From: Acidovorax sp. CF316
GTDB taxonomy: Bacteria; Pseudomonadota; Gammaproteobacteria; Burkholderiales; Burkholderiaceae_C
Reading direction: 5' to 3'
DNA length: 64,000 bases
Assembly: GCF_000276605.1 (NCBI RefSeq)
Contig: NZ_AKJX01000099.1
Coordinates: 50,967-114,966 of the forward strand
Made by a program: the position numbers and the translations under genes. Positions 26,635 to 35,056 of this stretch are shown here, piece after piece. Numbering within the stretch: position 1 is the first letter of the stretch; each line of letters opens with the position of its first letter. The notes under the pieces were generated by a model, which did not search any database, was not told where the DNA came from, and saw only the letters and a program-made list of their open reading frames with translations.

Positions 26635-27699
26635 TTACGGCGCCTTGGCCTGCACGGGCGCAGGCACCAGCAGCTGCTGCTCGAAGTAGCGCACGATCTT
26701 TGTGTCCACCGCGCGCATCTGGCCGCGGTCGAAACCGGGCGGGTCGCCCAGCAGGCGCACGGCCAGGGCCGGCAGGCGATCTGGCGGGGGCGGGGGCGAA
26801 AGCAGCGCGCCGTGGCCGGCGTCGGGCAGGGCGGCCAGCACCGTGCAGCGCTCGGCGCAGGCCTTGATCACCCGGTCGCTGTGAAAGCGCGGCACCAGCC
26901 ACAGATCCTTGCCGGCAGTGATCAGCGCCAGCGGGACGCGCGGTTTGGCCAGCGACTCCATGTCGAAGTCTGCCGCGGCCGGCACGCCCGACACCACGGC
27001 CGCGATGCGGGGCTCCTCGTGCGCCTGCCAGGTGGCATCGTCAAAGCGCTGGCGGATCACGCCCAGGGCCACGCTTTTCTTCACGCCGTCGAGGAAATTT
27101 CCCTTGAGCTCGGTGAACAGACCTACGCAGGTGGCGAAGTCGTCGGCGATGTGGGCCTCACAGTGCTGCTTGAACAGCGTCGGGGACCAGCGCCCGCCGG
27201 CCAGGCTCAGCGCCGTGTGGCCACCGGCGGACATGCCGTACATGCCGACCCGGTCGAGCGAGAGCAGCGGCGCCAGCGCGGCATCGGCCGCCACGGCATC
27301 GATGGCGCGCGAGACCTCGGCAGGCCGCTTCTTCCAGCTCTCGGGACCGGGGGTGGAGGGATCCTTTGCGTTGTCGCTCGCATGCTCTGGCATGGCCACC
27401 ACGAAGCCGGCGCCCACCAGGGTGCGCGCAAGATCGGAGTGCACCCAGGGGTTGCCCCCCGAGCCGTGCGAGACCACGACCAGCCTGCCGTTGCCCGCCA
27501 CCGGTGCGCCCTGCCAGGCGAGCTGCAGCTTGAACGGGCCGCGTTGCAGGGACTGGTCGGCGGCACTGCTGGGGTAGTACACGGTGACCGGGCCATCGCC
27601 CTGCAGTCCGGCGATCTCCTTGAGGCCGACCCCTGCCTGGGCCAGGCTGGCGGTCAGGGCGAGCAGGCCCGCCCATGCCAAGTGGATGGATTGGTGCAT
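26635..27699 (-). CDS. Exported alpha/beta hydrolase (dienelactone hydrolase-like)
   Basis: A 354-aa secreted enzyme. The signal peptide spans residues 1-22 (HLAWAGLLALTASLAQA). The alpha/beta fold carries an oxyanion strand LVVVSHGSGG (about 73-82), the nucleophile Ser157 in GMSAGG, a late acid and His in DAGHGALL. It most resembles predicted dienelactone hydrolases or platelet-activating-factor acetylhydrolase-like enzymes that cleave esters in the periplasm. Substrate unknown. It sits between the two 2TM genes, 24 bases downstream of the second paralogue, probably in the same transcript. Confidence 0.8.
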   Translation of the reverse strand: MHQSIHLAWAGLLALTASLAQAGVGLKEIAGLQGDGPVTVYYPSSAADQSLQRGPFKLQLAWQGAPVAGNGRLVVVSHGSGGNPWVHSDLARTLVGAGFVVAMPEHASDNAKDPSTPGPESWKKRPAEVSRAIDAVAADAALAPLLSLDRVGMYGMSAGGHTALSLAGGRWSPTLFKQHCEAHIADDFATCVGLFTELKGNFLDGVKKSVALGVIRQRFDDATWQAHEEPRIAAVVSGVPAAADFDMESLAKPRVPLALITAGKDLWLVPRFHSDRVIKACAERCTVLAALPDAGHGALLSPPPPPDRLPALAVRLLGDPPGFDRGQMRAVDTKIVRYFEQQLLVPAPVQAKAP

Positions 27700-27723
27700 G
27701 GTTGTCGTCTCCTGCGCCCGCGT

Positions 27724-28020
27724 TCAGGGGCGGTTGTTGTTGTGGGCGATGCGCTCGCGCTCGGATTGAACCATGCGTTCGTGCCAGTTCGAACCACCGG
27801 TCAGGAAAAACACCACCATGCCGTGCACCAGCAGGCCGATGCCCCAGCCCGCGGCGGGGAACACCGCCCAGTGCCGGCCGCTGGACAGCGACAGCGATAC
27901 CAGCAGCAGGTTGACCAGCACATACACGGTGGCGTGGATGAACCAGCCCAGCTTGGCGCCGGCGCGCCGGCGGGCCAGGTTTTCGATGGGGTCGCTCGAC
28001 AGGGGGTAGCGGCGGGACAT
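27724..28020 (-). CDS. 2TM-domain membrane protein (paralogue 2)
   Basis: A 98-aa protein with the same layout as the product of 26136-26438: helix ENLARRRAGAKLGWFIH, two membrane helices, then HERMVQSERERIAHN. About half the positions are identical across the two, strongest in the RAGAKLGW and ERMVQ segments, so they are paralogues separated by the hydrolase gene. The repetition suggests a tandem duplication or two accessory subunits for the same sensor kinase. Function unknown. Confidence 0.75.
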   Translation of the reverse strand: MSRRYPLSSDPIENLARRRAGAKLGWFIHATVYVLVNLLLVSLSLSSGRHWAVFPAAGWGIGLLVHGMVVFFLTGGSNWHERMVQSERERIAHNNNRP

Positions 28021-28068
28021 GGTGGATCTCCTTGGAATGAAGGGTGGCTGGGCAAGTACTGCGGCGGA

Positions 28069-28644
28069 TCAGGCGGTGGCGGGAGCGGATGCGGCGGTTG
28101 CGGCCTGGGGGGCCAGGGCCATGCGCCACAGGCGGGCCGAGCGGGCGATGAACAGGCCGTTGAACACGCCGTAGAGCGCGGCGATCTGCAGGTCGAAGGT
28201 GGCGTCGTGCGCCAGGGCAGGCTGCATGGCCATCTCGATGCCGACCAGGTACTTGGTCAAAAAGATGCCCAGGATCAGCAGCAGGGGCAGGGGGCTGCCG
28301 GGCAGCTGGAAGCTGCGCGAGGCGGCCTGGTACTGCGTGCCGGCCGGCGTGGCGGGCATCAGCGCCAGGGCGATGGTGGCCACGGCGGCGGCCGCGGCCA
28401 GCCAGGCGGCCAGGGTGCCCAGCACCTGGCCCGAGCTGCCGAAGGCCGACACCAGTCCATAGGCCGAGAACAGGGTCATGGCCACGGGCATCACGGCGAC
28501 GCGGGTCAGGCTGGCGGTGCGGGCCACCAGCTGGCTCGCGCCCAGGGCGACGAGTGCGGCGAGCAGGCCCCAGACCCAGGTGGGGGTCTTCTGCAGGACG
28601 GTGCCAAGGGCTTCGGGGTGGTGGATGAGAAGGTCGATGATCAT
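28069..28644 (-). CDS. Uncharacterised multi-pass membrane protein
   Basis: A 191-aa protein with five or six hydrophobic helices. It starts MIIDLLIHHPEALGTVLQ and has a helix with TPTWVWGLLAALVALGASQLV and a later LLLILGIFLTKYLVGIEMAM; a basic RSARLWRM segment near the C terminus faces the cytoplasm. It resembles small uncharacterised membrane proteins of betaproteobacteria (DUF6622-like is my best guess). It has no catalytic motif. It lies in a leftward run between the second 2TM gene and the DUF2306-like gene with short gaps, so it is probably co-transcribed. Confidence 0.65.
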   Translation of the reverse strand: MIIDLLIHHPEALGTVLQKTPTWVWGLLAALVALGASQLVARTASLTRVAVMPVAMTLFSAYGLVSAFGSSGQVLGTLAAWLAAAAAVATIALALMPATPAGTQYQAASRSFQLPGSPLPLLLILGIFLTKYLVGIEMAMQPALAHDATFDLQIAALYGVFNGLFIARSARLWRMALAPQAATAASAPATA

Positions 28645-28695
28645 GGCGTTGCTCCGGTGAGGGGGACGAAAAACGGGCGGTGGGTGGGTAGGTGG

Positions 28696-29106
28696 TCAGG
28701 CAATGCCCAGCTGGCTCCAGAGCCACTGGCCGAGCAGGCGGTTGGGCAGCAGGGTGAAGGCGCCGGCCACGAGGCACGAGCCGACATAGGTGCCCTGCAT
28801 GATCCGGCGGTGCGCCGTCACGTTGCCGCGCACCAGGAAGCAGAACGACAGGGCGATCAGGCCCAGGGTGACGGGAACCAGCAGGTGGATCACGCCAAAG
28901 CCCGCCAGGCGCGGACCCTTGTCGCCGCTGATGAACACGGCCGATACGGCGACCATCAGCATCAGCGTGACCCAGGCATACCCGGCGGCGCGGTGCAGGC
29001 GAGGGCGCTGGTCGCGGCTTCTGCGGGCCCACAGGGCCAGCGGTCCGATGGCGACGGCAGCCAGCGAGGCGGCCATGTGGATGGCGATGACGGGGGTGAT
29101 CTGCAT
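28696..29106 (-). CDS. DUF2306-like membrane protein
   Basis: A 136-aa protein with four membrane helices. The N terminus [20 protein letters not shown] and the loop [17 protein letters not shown] match the DUF2306 pattern, in which conserved His residues face the membrane (a possible cofactor site). A third His lies in [14 protein letters not shown]. The start ATG at 29104-29106 is chosen because the first helix follows directly. It appears to be the first gene of the leftward run that ends with the LytTR regulator. No function is established for the family. Confidence 0.72.
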   Translation of the reverse strand: MQITPVIAIHMAASLAAVAIGPLALWARRSRDQRPRLHRAAGYAWVTLMLMVAVSAVFISGDKGPRLAGFGVIHLLVPVTLGLIALSFCFLVRGNVTAHRRIMQGTYVGSCLVAGAFTLLPNRLLGQWLWSQLGIA

Positions 29107-29314
29107 GGTGGGGCTCCTGGAGGCAGGTTTCAGCGATGGGCGTACTGTGCCGATCGCCCCCCGGGCCTGCCACCGGCCTGCGATGAAATGCAGGCGCAAT
29201 GGAGCGAAATGCAGCGGACCGGAGCGGAATGCAGGTGTTCCGGCGGTCGCCGGGGGCGGGCGGGCAGGGATAATCGGCACTTTTTTGCAGGCCCTCCAGG
29301 GCCAAAGGACGCGC

Positions 29315-30139
29315 GTGGACCTCGTTTTGCTGGCAAAGGCTGCCCTCATGGGCGTGGTCGAAGGCCTGACCGAATTTCTCCCCATCTCATCCACCGGCCA
29401 CCTGATCCTGGCGGGCTCCCTGCTCGGCTTCGACGATGCCAAGGCCAAGGTGTTCGACATCGCCATCCAGACCGGCGCCATCTTCGCCGTCATCCTGGTC
29501 TACTGGCAGAAGATCCGCGCCACCCTGGTGGCCCTGCCGCGCGAGCGCAGCGCGCAGCGCCTGGTGCTCAACGTGCTCATCGGCTTTTTGCCGGCGGTGG
29601 TGCTGGGCCTGCTGCTGGGCAAGGCCATCAAGGCGCACCTGTTCATCCCGGTGGTGGTGGCCAGCACCTTCATCCTGGGCGGCTTCGTGATCCTGTGGGC
29701 CGAAAAGCGCCCGGCGGGCGCCACCCGTATCCACGAGGTGGACGACATGAGCCCGCTCGACGCGCTCAAGGTCGGCCTGGTGCAGTGCCTGGCCATGGTG
29801 CCGGGCACCAGCCGCAGCGGCGCCACCATCATCGGCGGCATGCTGCTCGGGCTGTCGCGCAAGGCGGCCACGGATTTCTCGTTCTTTCTGGCCATGCCCA
29901 CCTTGATCGGTGCCGGGGTGTACAGCCTGTACAAGGAGCGCGCCCTGCTGTCGGTGGCCGACATCCCGATGTTCGCCACCGGGCTGGTGTTCTCGTTCTT
30001 CAGTGCCTGGCTGTGCGTGCGCTGGCTGCTGCGCTACATCAGCAGCCACAGCTTCGTGCCGTTTGCCTACTACCGCATCGTGTTCGGCATGGTGGTGCTG
30101 ATCACGGCCTGGGGCGGGTGGGTGCGCTGGGCCGAATAG
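29315..30139 (+). CDS. uppP: Undecaprenyl-diphosphatase
   Basis: A 274-aa inner-membrane enzyme that dephosphorylates undecaprenyl diphosphate to recycle the lipid carrier of peptidoglycan and O-antigen synthesis; overexpression is known to give bacitracin resistance. Both active-site motifs are intact: [15 protein letters not shown] (about residues 15-29) and [10 protein letters not shown] (about 166-175). The start is GTG 29315 (VDLVLLAKA), the position that matches the family N terminus, with AAAGGA upstream. The first downstream ATG would cut off the first helix. It is divergent from the membrane-protein run and is followed by a PAS-GGDEF gene. Confidence 0.95.
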   Translation: MDLVLLAKAALMGVVEGLTEFLPISSTGHLILAGSLLGFDDAKAKVFDIAIQTGAIFAVILVYWQKIRATLVALPRERSAQRLVLNVLIGFLPAVVLGLLLGKAIKAHLFIPVVVASTFILGGFVILWAEKRPAGATRIHEVDDMSPLDALKVGLVQCLAMVPGTSRSGATIIGGMLLGLSRKAATDFSFFLAMPTLIGAGVYSLYKERALLSVADIPMFATGLVFSFFSAWLCVRWLLRYISSHSFVPFAYYRIVFGMVVLITAWGGWVRWAE

Positions 30140-30265
30140 CGGGAACGCCCCAGCCATGGGGGGCTGCGAAGGTGATAAGCTGTAACGTGTGGTTGCGTTG
30201 TCCTGCAGCGCCCACCCTGCTTTCGCTTGGCCAATAGATGATCCTTGCCCCGGGACTTTCGCCAC

Positions 30266-31597
30266 ATGACGCCAGATGAGCCAGAAAGATTGCTCCGCCG
30301 TGCCAGGCATTCCGACTGGTCCAAGGACGAGTTGCTCGAACTGATCACCAAGAGTGCGGGCGCCACCCTGGCCGCGGTGGACCGGGGCCTGCAGATGGTC
30401 TATGTGAACGAGGAGTACGCGCGCTGGTTCGGCAGTACGCCCGAGCTGCTCGTGGGCAAGACCCTGGTCGACCTGTATGGCGAGCACGACTGTGCCCGCT
30501 TCATGCCCTTCGTCGAGCGCGTGCTCAGCGGCGAGCGCGTCCAATACCAGCGGCTGCTGCGCACCCCGTACGGCTTTGACGAGTGGCGCACGATCTGCCT
30601 GACGCCCTGGCCCGCACGCAATGGCGTCATCGACGGTTTCATCACCACCGCGCTCGATGTGCATGAACTGCAGGTGACCATGAACGCCCTGCGTGCCGCC
30701 AACCAGCGGCTGTCGTCACACATGGAAAACAGCCCCCTGGCGGTGCTGGAGATGGACCAGGACCTGCGCCTGCTGCACTGCTCGCAGCGGGCGGTGCAAC
30801 TGATGGGCTGGCTCCCCGTGGCGCACCTGGAGGGGCGATCGCTCACGCAGCTGCTGGGCCACACCTCGGACGAAGGCCTGCACGAGGCGCTGCAGCGCCT
30901 GCAGGAGGGCCAGGAGGCGCAGAACCGGGCCGAGACCTCCTTCACGCGCCAGGATGGCTCCGAGGTGCACTGCGAGTGGTTCAACTCCGCGCTGACCGAC
31001 GCCGAAGGGCGGGTGACGTCCATCATGGCCCTGGTGCAGGATGTCTCGGCCAAGATACAGATCGCGCGCCAGCAGCAGTACCTGGCCAACCACGATTCAC
31101 TGACGGGCCTGTACAACCGCGCGGCCTTCCACAGCCGCCTCGAGCAATCGCTGGCCCGGGTGCGCCACCACGCTGCCGGCTCGGTGGCGCTGCTGTTCAT
31201 CGACCTCGATGGCTTCAAGCGCGTGAACGACACGGAAGGCCACCGTGCGGGTGACGAGGTGCTGCGCATCGTGGCCCGGCGGCTGGCGGCCACGGTGCGC
31301 GGCGAGGACACCATGGCACGGCTCGGGGGCGACGAGTTCCTGGTCATGCTGGACCGCGAGGTCACGCGCGACGTGACCGATGGCATCGGCCAGCGCATCA
31401 TCGACGCGCTGCAGGAGCCCATGTGGGTGGAGGGCCGCGAGCTGCGCATCGGTGCCAGCATCGGCGTGGCGGTGCACCCCCCGCTCGAGGGGGAGACCGA
31501 CGCCCTCATGAACCGCGCCGACCAGGCCATGTACGCCGCCAAGCGCGCGGGCAAGGGCCGGCTGCACTACGCGCAGCGCGAGCTGCAGCAGACCTGA
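30266..31597 (+). CDS. PAS-PAS-GGDEF diguanylate cyclase
   Basis: A 443-aa soluble protein. Two PAS domains (about residues 20-140 and 150-265) precede a GGDEF domain. The catalytic motif GGDEF is intact in ARLGGDEFLVML, and a c-di-GMP inhibitory site RxxD (RGED) lies five residues before it, so it should be an active, product-inhibited diguanylate cyclase. No membrane helix is seen, so the PAS domains probably sense a cytosolic ligand or redox state. The start is ATG 30266; a TTG at 30245 is an alternative. It follows uppP by 126 bases and converges with the flavin oxidase. Confidence 0.9.
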   Translation: MTPDEPERLLRRARHSDWSKDELLELITKSAGATLAAVDRGLQMVYVNEEYARWFGSTPELLVGKTLVDLYGEHDCARFMPFVERVLSGERVQYQRLLRTPYGFDEWRTICLTPWPARNGVIDGFITTALDVHELQVTMNALRAANQRLSSHMENSPLAVLEMDQDLRLLHCSQRAVQLMGWLPVAHLEGRSLTQLLGHTSDEGLHEALQRLQEGQEAQNRAETSFTRQDGSEVHCEWFNSALTDAEGRVTSIMALVQDVSAKIQIARQQQYLANHDSLTGLYNRAAFHSRLEQSLARVRHHAAGSVALLFIDLDGFKRVNDTEGHRAGDEVLRIVARRLAATVRGEDTMARLGGDEFLVMLDREVTRDVTDGIGQRIIDALQEPMWVEGRELRIGASIGVAVHPPLEGETDALMNRADQAMYAAKRAGKGRLHYAQRELQQT

Positions 31598-31644
31598 CCC
31601 AGGCCCCTGGGCCCGCCCTGCGGGAACCCCGGGGTGTGGCTGGG

Positions 31645-33150
31645 CTACGACTCTTTCCTGGGCAGGCGAATGCTCTGCTGGAATTTGAAGAAATTGGTCG
31701 GGTCGTACTCCTGCTTGGCCTGCTGCAGGGTCGGGTAGGCGGGGCCCCAGTAGGCCTCTTCGAAATCCTGCAGGCTGGCGTCGGGGTAGTTCTGGTACAC
31801 GTGCCCGTTCAGGAAGGGTTGCACGAGCTTCATGAAGCCGGCCAGCCAGGCCTCGGTCTGCGCGCGTTCGGCCGGGTTGCGCCAGAACACGTCCGCCACC
31901 AGGTCGGCATCCACGCGGCGGTGGATGAAGGCACTGGCCTCGATGGGGTAGCGGTTGATGGCACCGCCATAGGGCTCCAGGTAGGCCAGCGACCACTGGT
32001 TGGGCGAGGTCAGGAAGTAGTCGATGATGGACTGCCAGTCCGCCGTGGTGAGCGGGCGGCTGATGTAGCCCGAGGCCTTGCTCTCGGCAATGCCGTCGGG
32101 CAGGTTGTCGGGCAACGAATAGGGGTGGTCTTCGAGCCAGATGTTCATGTCCGGGTAGGTGCCGGTCTGGTCCACCAGCAGCTGGGCGCTGGGGATGTCC
32201 AGGAGCGGGGCGATCGCCTGCAGGCCGGCCTCGCGCGTGCCGCAGAACATGCCCTGCACCATGGCCACCGGCTTGCCGCCGTAGTAGCCCAGGTTCATCA
32301 TGTAACCGAGCGCGTCGGGCGCACCGCTTTGCATGTACCGCTGCTGCATCATGGTCAGAACGTTGGCGGCCTGGGACATGTCCCAGCCGATGGACCAGGC
32401 CCACACGGTGTCCAGCGGCACCATGCTGTAGGTGACCTGCAGCAGCACGCCGAAGTTGCCGCCCGTGCCCCCGCGCATCGACCAGTACAGCAGCGGGTTC
32501 TCGCTCTCGCTGGCGTTCACGATGCTGCCGTCGGCGAGTGCCACGCGCAGCGACTCGACCAGGTCGCTCTGGATGCCGTAGCGCCGCGAGGTGTAGCCGT
32601 AGCCCCCGCCCTGCACGAAGCCGCCCACGCAGACGCTGCCGCAGGCGCCGGTGGGCACGTGCCAGCCGGTGTGGTTCATGGCGCCGTTGAAGTGGTCGAA
32701 GTCGGTGCCCGGCCGCACGTACACGCGCTGGTTCGGCGGGTCCAGCACCACGCCCTGGATGCCGCTCAGGTCGATCACCATGCCGTTGTTGACCGAGTAG
32801 CCGGCCGTGCTGTGGCCGCCGCAGCGCACGGCCACGGGCACCTTGTACTTGCGCGCCACGGCCAGGCACTCGATCACGTCGTTCTCGACCGCGCAGTAGA
32901 CGATGATCTTGGGGAACGACTGGAAGGCGGGGTTCGATTCCTGGCGGGCCGTGTTGTAGTCGGGGCTCGATGGCAGCACCACCCGGCCCACCAGCATGTG
33001 CTCCAGATGGGCCAGCGATTCCAGCGCGATGGCGGTGTCGGAGGTCTCGCCGGCGTCTCCCGCCGCATCGGCTGCCGAGGCGGCCAGGGCATGGAATTGC
33101 GCGACACGCGCGGCTTTGGCAATGCGGGCGGGACTTTTGCGATGGGCCAT
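31645..33150 (-). CDS. FAD-linked oxidase, berberine-bridge-enzyme type
   Basis: A 501-aa enzyme of the FAD-binding PCMH/BBE group, which oxidises alcohols, sugars or aromatic compounds with O2. The FAD domain spans about residues 60-245. His113 in RCGGHSTAGYS and Cys170 in PTGACGSVCVGG occupy the places where the flavin is bound covalently at two points in family members, so bicovalent attachment is likely. The C-terminal BBE segment ends YDPTNFFKFQQSI. The first 38 residues are basic then Ala-rich without a clear signal peptide. The start is ATG at 33148-33150. It lies between signalling genes and has no obvious pathway partner. Confidence 0.87.
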   Translation of the reverse strand: MAHRKSPARIAKAARVAQFHALAASAADAAGDAGETSDTAIALESLAHLEHMLVGRVVLPSSPDYNTARQESNPAFQSFPKIIVYCAVENDVIECLAVARKYKVPVAVRCGGHSTAGYSVNNGMVIDLSGIQGVVLDPPNQRVYVRPGTDFDHFNGAMNHTGWHVPTGACGSVCVGGFVQGGGYGYTSRRYGIQSDLVESLRVALADGSIVNASESENPLLYWSMRGGTGGNFGVLLQVTYSMVPLDTVWAWSIGWDMSQAANVLTMMQQRYMQSGAPDALGYMMNLGYYGGKPVAMVQGMFCGTREAGLQAIAPLLDIPSAQLLVDQTGTYPDMNIWLEDHPYSLPDNLPDGIAESKASGYISRPLTTADWQSIIDYFLTSPNQWSLAYLEPYGGAINRYPIEASAFIHRRVDADLVADVFWRNPAERAQTEAWLAGFMKLVQPFLNGHVYQNYPDASLQDFEEAYWGPAYPTLQQAKQEYDPTNFFKFQQSIRLPRKES

Positions 33151-33251
33151 GGCACAGGATCCGTACAGAGGTTGCGAGGTCTCCTGTGTACCGGAACGCC
33201 CAGCGTTTGACCAGCAATGGATTCCCCAAGTGCCCGCAGGCCCTGCTGACC

Positions 33252-35051
33252 CTATGCCGATGACAGTGCCAGGTCCCCGGTATTGCGGCGCAGGCAGAAC
33301 TTGCCGCTCTGCTTGCCGCTGTACATGGCGGCATCGGCGAGCTTGAGCAGGCCGGCGGCATCGCTGCTGTCGTCGGGTGCGATGGCATAGCCGACGGTCA
33401 GTCCCACATGGACCTGGATGCTCCCCAGCGAGAACGGCAGGCGGAAGGCCTCGAGCAGCTTGAGCCCCAGCTCCTGCGCCTGCTGGGCGCTGCCCAGGTG
33501 CCCGGCCATCACCACGAATTCGTCGCCACCCAGGCGCGCGACCACGTCGCTTTGCCGCACGTGGCCCTGCAGGCGGCGCGTCACGGCCACCAGCAGTTCG
33601 TCGCCGACATCGTGGCCATGCTGGTCGTTCACGGGCTTGAAGCCATCGAGATCCATCATGTAGACGGCCAGCAGGTCGCCCTTGCTGCTGCGGGGCAGGG
33701 CGGCTGCGAGGGCCATGTTCAGGCCGCGGCGGTTGGGCAGGCCGGTGAGCGGGTCGGTGTGGGCCAGCGAATGCATGGCGTCGCGCTCGCGGTTGGCGTG
33801 CAGCGCCTCCAACTGCAGGGCATGGGTGCGCAGGCCCAGCACGCGCATGAACAGCAGCATGTCGATGGTGGCACCGAACTGGAAGGAGTGCAGCGTCCAG
33901 AAGTTGACCGGTACCCAGCCGTTGATGACGCCGATCATCACCGCGGTGGTCACGAAGTAGATCAGCCAGGCCGCCAGCAGGCTGGTGCCCACGCCGTCGC
34001 CTGCGAGGGCCTTGCGCACCGCGCCCGGGATGCCCATGAGCGCGGGCACCAGGCCCAGGATGCTGACGATGGCAGCAATGGCGCGGGTGCTCAGCACGTC
34101 CAGGCTGTAGGCGATGCCCAGCACCACGCACAGCACGGCGCCGCAGCGCATGGCGCGCAGGAAGCGGCTCTTGGGCCGGTCCCCCGCCAGGGCCTGGCTG
34201 ATGAACAGGAAGGACCCGCAGGTGGCCAGCAGCGCCGAGAGGCCCGCCGCATGCTCGGTGAACCACAGGCTGTTGCTCCACAGGTACTGCCGGCCAATGC
34301 CGAACAGGTGCAGCGAGAACATCAGGCTGCCCGTGATCAGCATCGCGTAGAAGATGAACAGCGGCTCGCGCAGGCTGGTCCACTGGGCCAGGCTGTAGAT
34401 CAAAAGGCACAGCGCCAGGCCGGTGAGCACGCCCTGCAGCATCTGCTCGTCCACCGCGGTGGCAAGCATGGCCGACGACTTGTTGAGCGTGATGGGCAGG
34501 ATCATGGCCGCCCGGGTTTCCACGCGCATCAGCAGTTCGTAGGCCTGGCCTGGCAGCAATTCGAGCGCCACGGCATGCGAGCGGCTTTGCAGCGGCCGCT
34601 GCGAGTACGGCTGCAGGCTGCCCAGCACGACGTGCCTGGTCACATGGCCCGCGCTGAGAACGTAGACGTCGACCCGGTTCAGGTCGGGGTGGTTGATGTC
34701 CAGCGTCCAGCGGCCATCGGAGGTCAGGTGCACCGCCAGCGGCGCGCGCAGCCAGATGGCGTCCGAGCGCACGCCCAGCGTGGCGCCCCGGGAGGGCGGG
34801 GGCACGAAGTCACCGGCACGGGCCTGCACCTCCTCCAGGCCGAGCTTGAGCGTGGGGTCGGAGAGCATGCGCACCGCCGGCCATACCTCGATCGAGGCGG
34901 CGCTGTCGTGCAGCACCAGGGGCTGCGTCGAATGGGCCTTGCCTGCGCCGGCCAGCAGGCACAGCAGCAGCACCAGGCATGCCGCGGCCCTCCACCAGCT
35001 GCGCATTGCGGGCAGCGGGTGGGCGTGGGGGCGGTGCAGCAGGGCTCGCAT
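33252..35051 (-). CDS. 7TMR-DISM diguanylate cyclase (tandem copy 1)
   Basis: A 599-aa membrane protein. A signal/anchor (about residues 17-40) is followed by a periplasmic DISM extracellular domain (about 45-200), seven hydrophobic helices (about 205-400) and a cytoplasmic GGDEF domain (about 430-590). GGDEF is intact in ARLGGDEFVVM, with the inhibitory RxxD site (RQSD) five residues before. DISM domains are thought to bind carbohydrates or other envelope ligands and regulate the output. This is the last-transcribed of three adjacent paralogues. It ends 102 bases from the flavin-oxidase start. An internal ATG 15 codons in is an alternative start. Confidence 0.92.
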   Translation of the reverse strand: MRALLHRPHAHPLPAMRSWWRAAACLVLLLCLLAGAGKAHSTQPLVLHDSAASIEVWPAVRMLSDPTLKLGLEEVQARAGDFVPPPSRGATLGVRSDAIWLRAPLAVHLTSDGRWTLDINHPDLNRVDVYVLSAGHVTRHVVLGSLQPYSQRPLQSRSHAVALELLPGQAYELLMRVETRAAMILPITLNKSSAMLATAVDEQMLQGVLTGLALCLLIYSLAQWTSLREPLFIFYAMLITGSLMFSLHLFGIGRQYLWSNSLWFTEHAAGLSALLATCGSFLFISQALAGDRPKSRFLRAMRCGAVLCVVLGIAYSLDVLSTRAIAAIVSILGLVPALMGIPGAVRKALAGDGVGTSLLAAWLIYFVTTAVMIGVINGWVPVNFWTLHSFQFGATIDMLLFMRVLGLRTHALQLEALHANRERDAMHSLAHTDPLTGLPNRRGLNMALAAALPRSSKGDLLAVYMMDLDGFKPVNDQHGHDVGDELLVAVTRRLQGHVRQSDVVARLGGDEFVVMAGHLGSAQQAQELGLKLLEAFRLPFSLGSIQVHVGLTVGYAIAPDDSSDAAGLLKLADAAMYSGKQSGKFCLRRNTGDLALSSA

Positions 35052-35056
35052 GGTCG

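Noticed and set aside
30147..30166. A short GC hairpin after uppP
   Set aside because: The stem is only five pairs with competing alternatives and has no T run; not convincing as a terminator.
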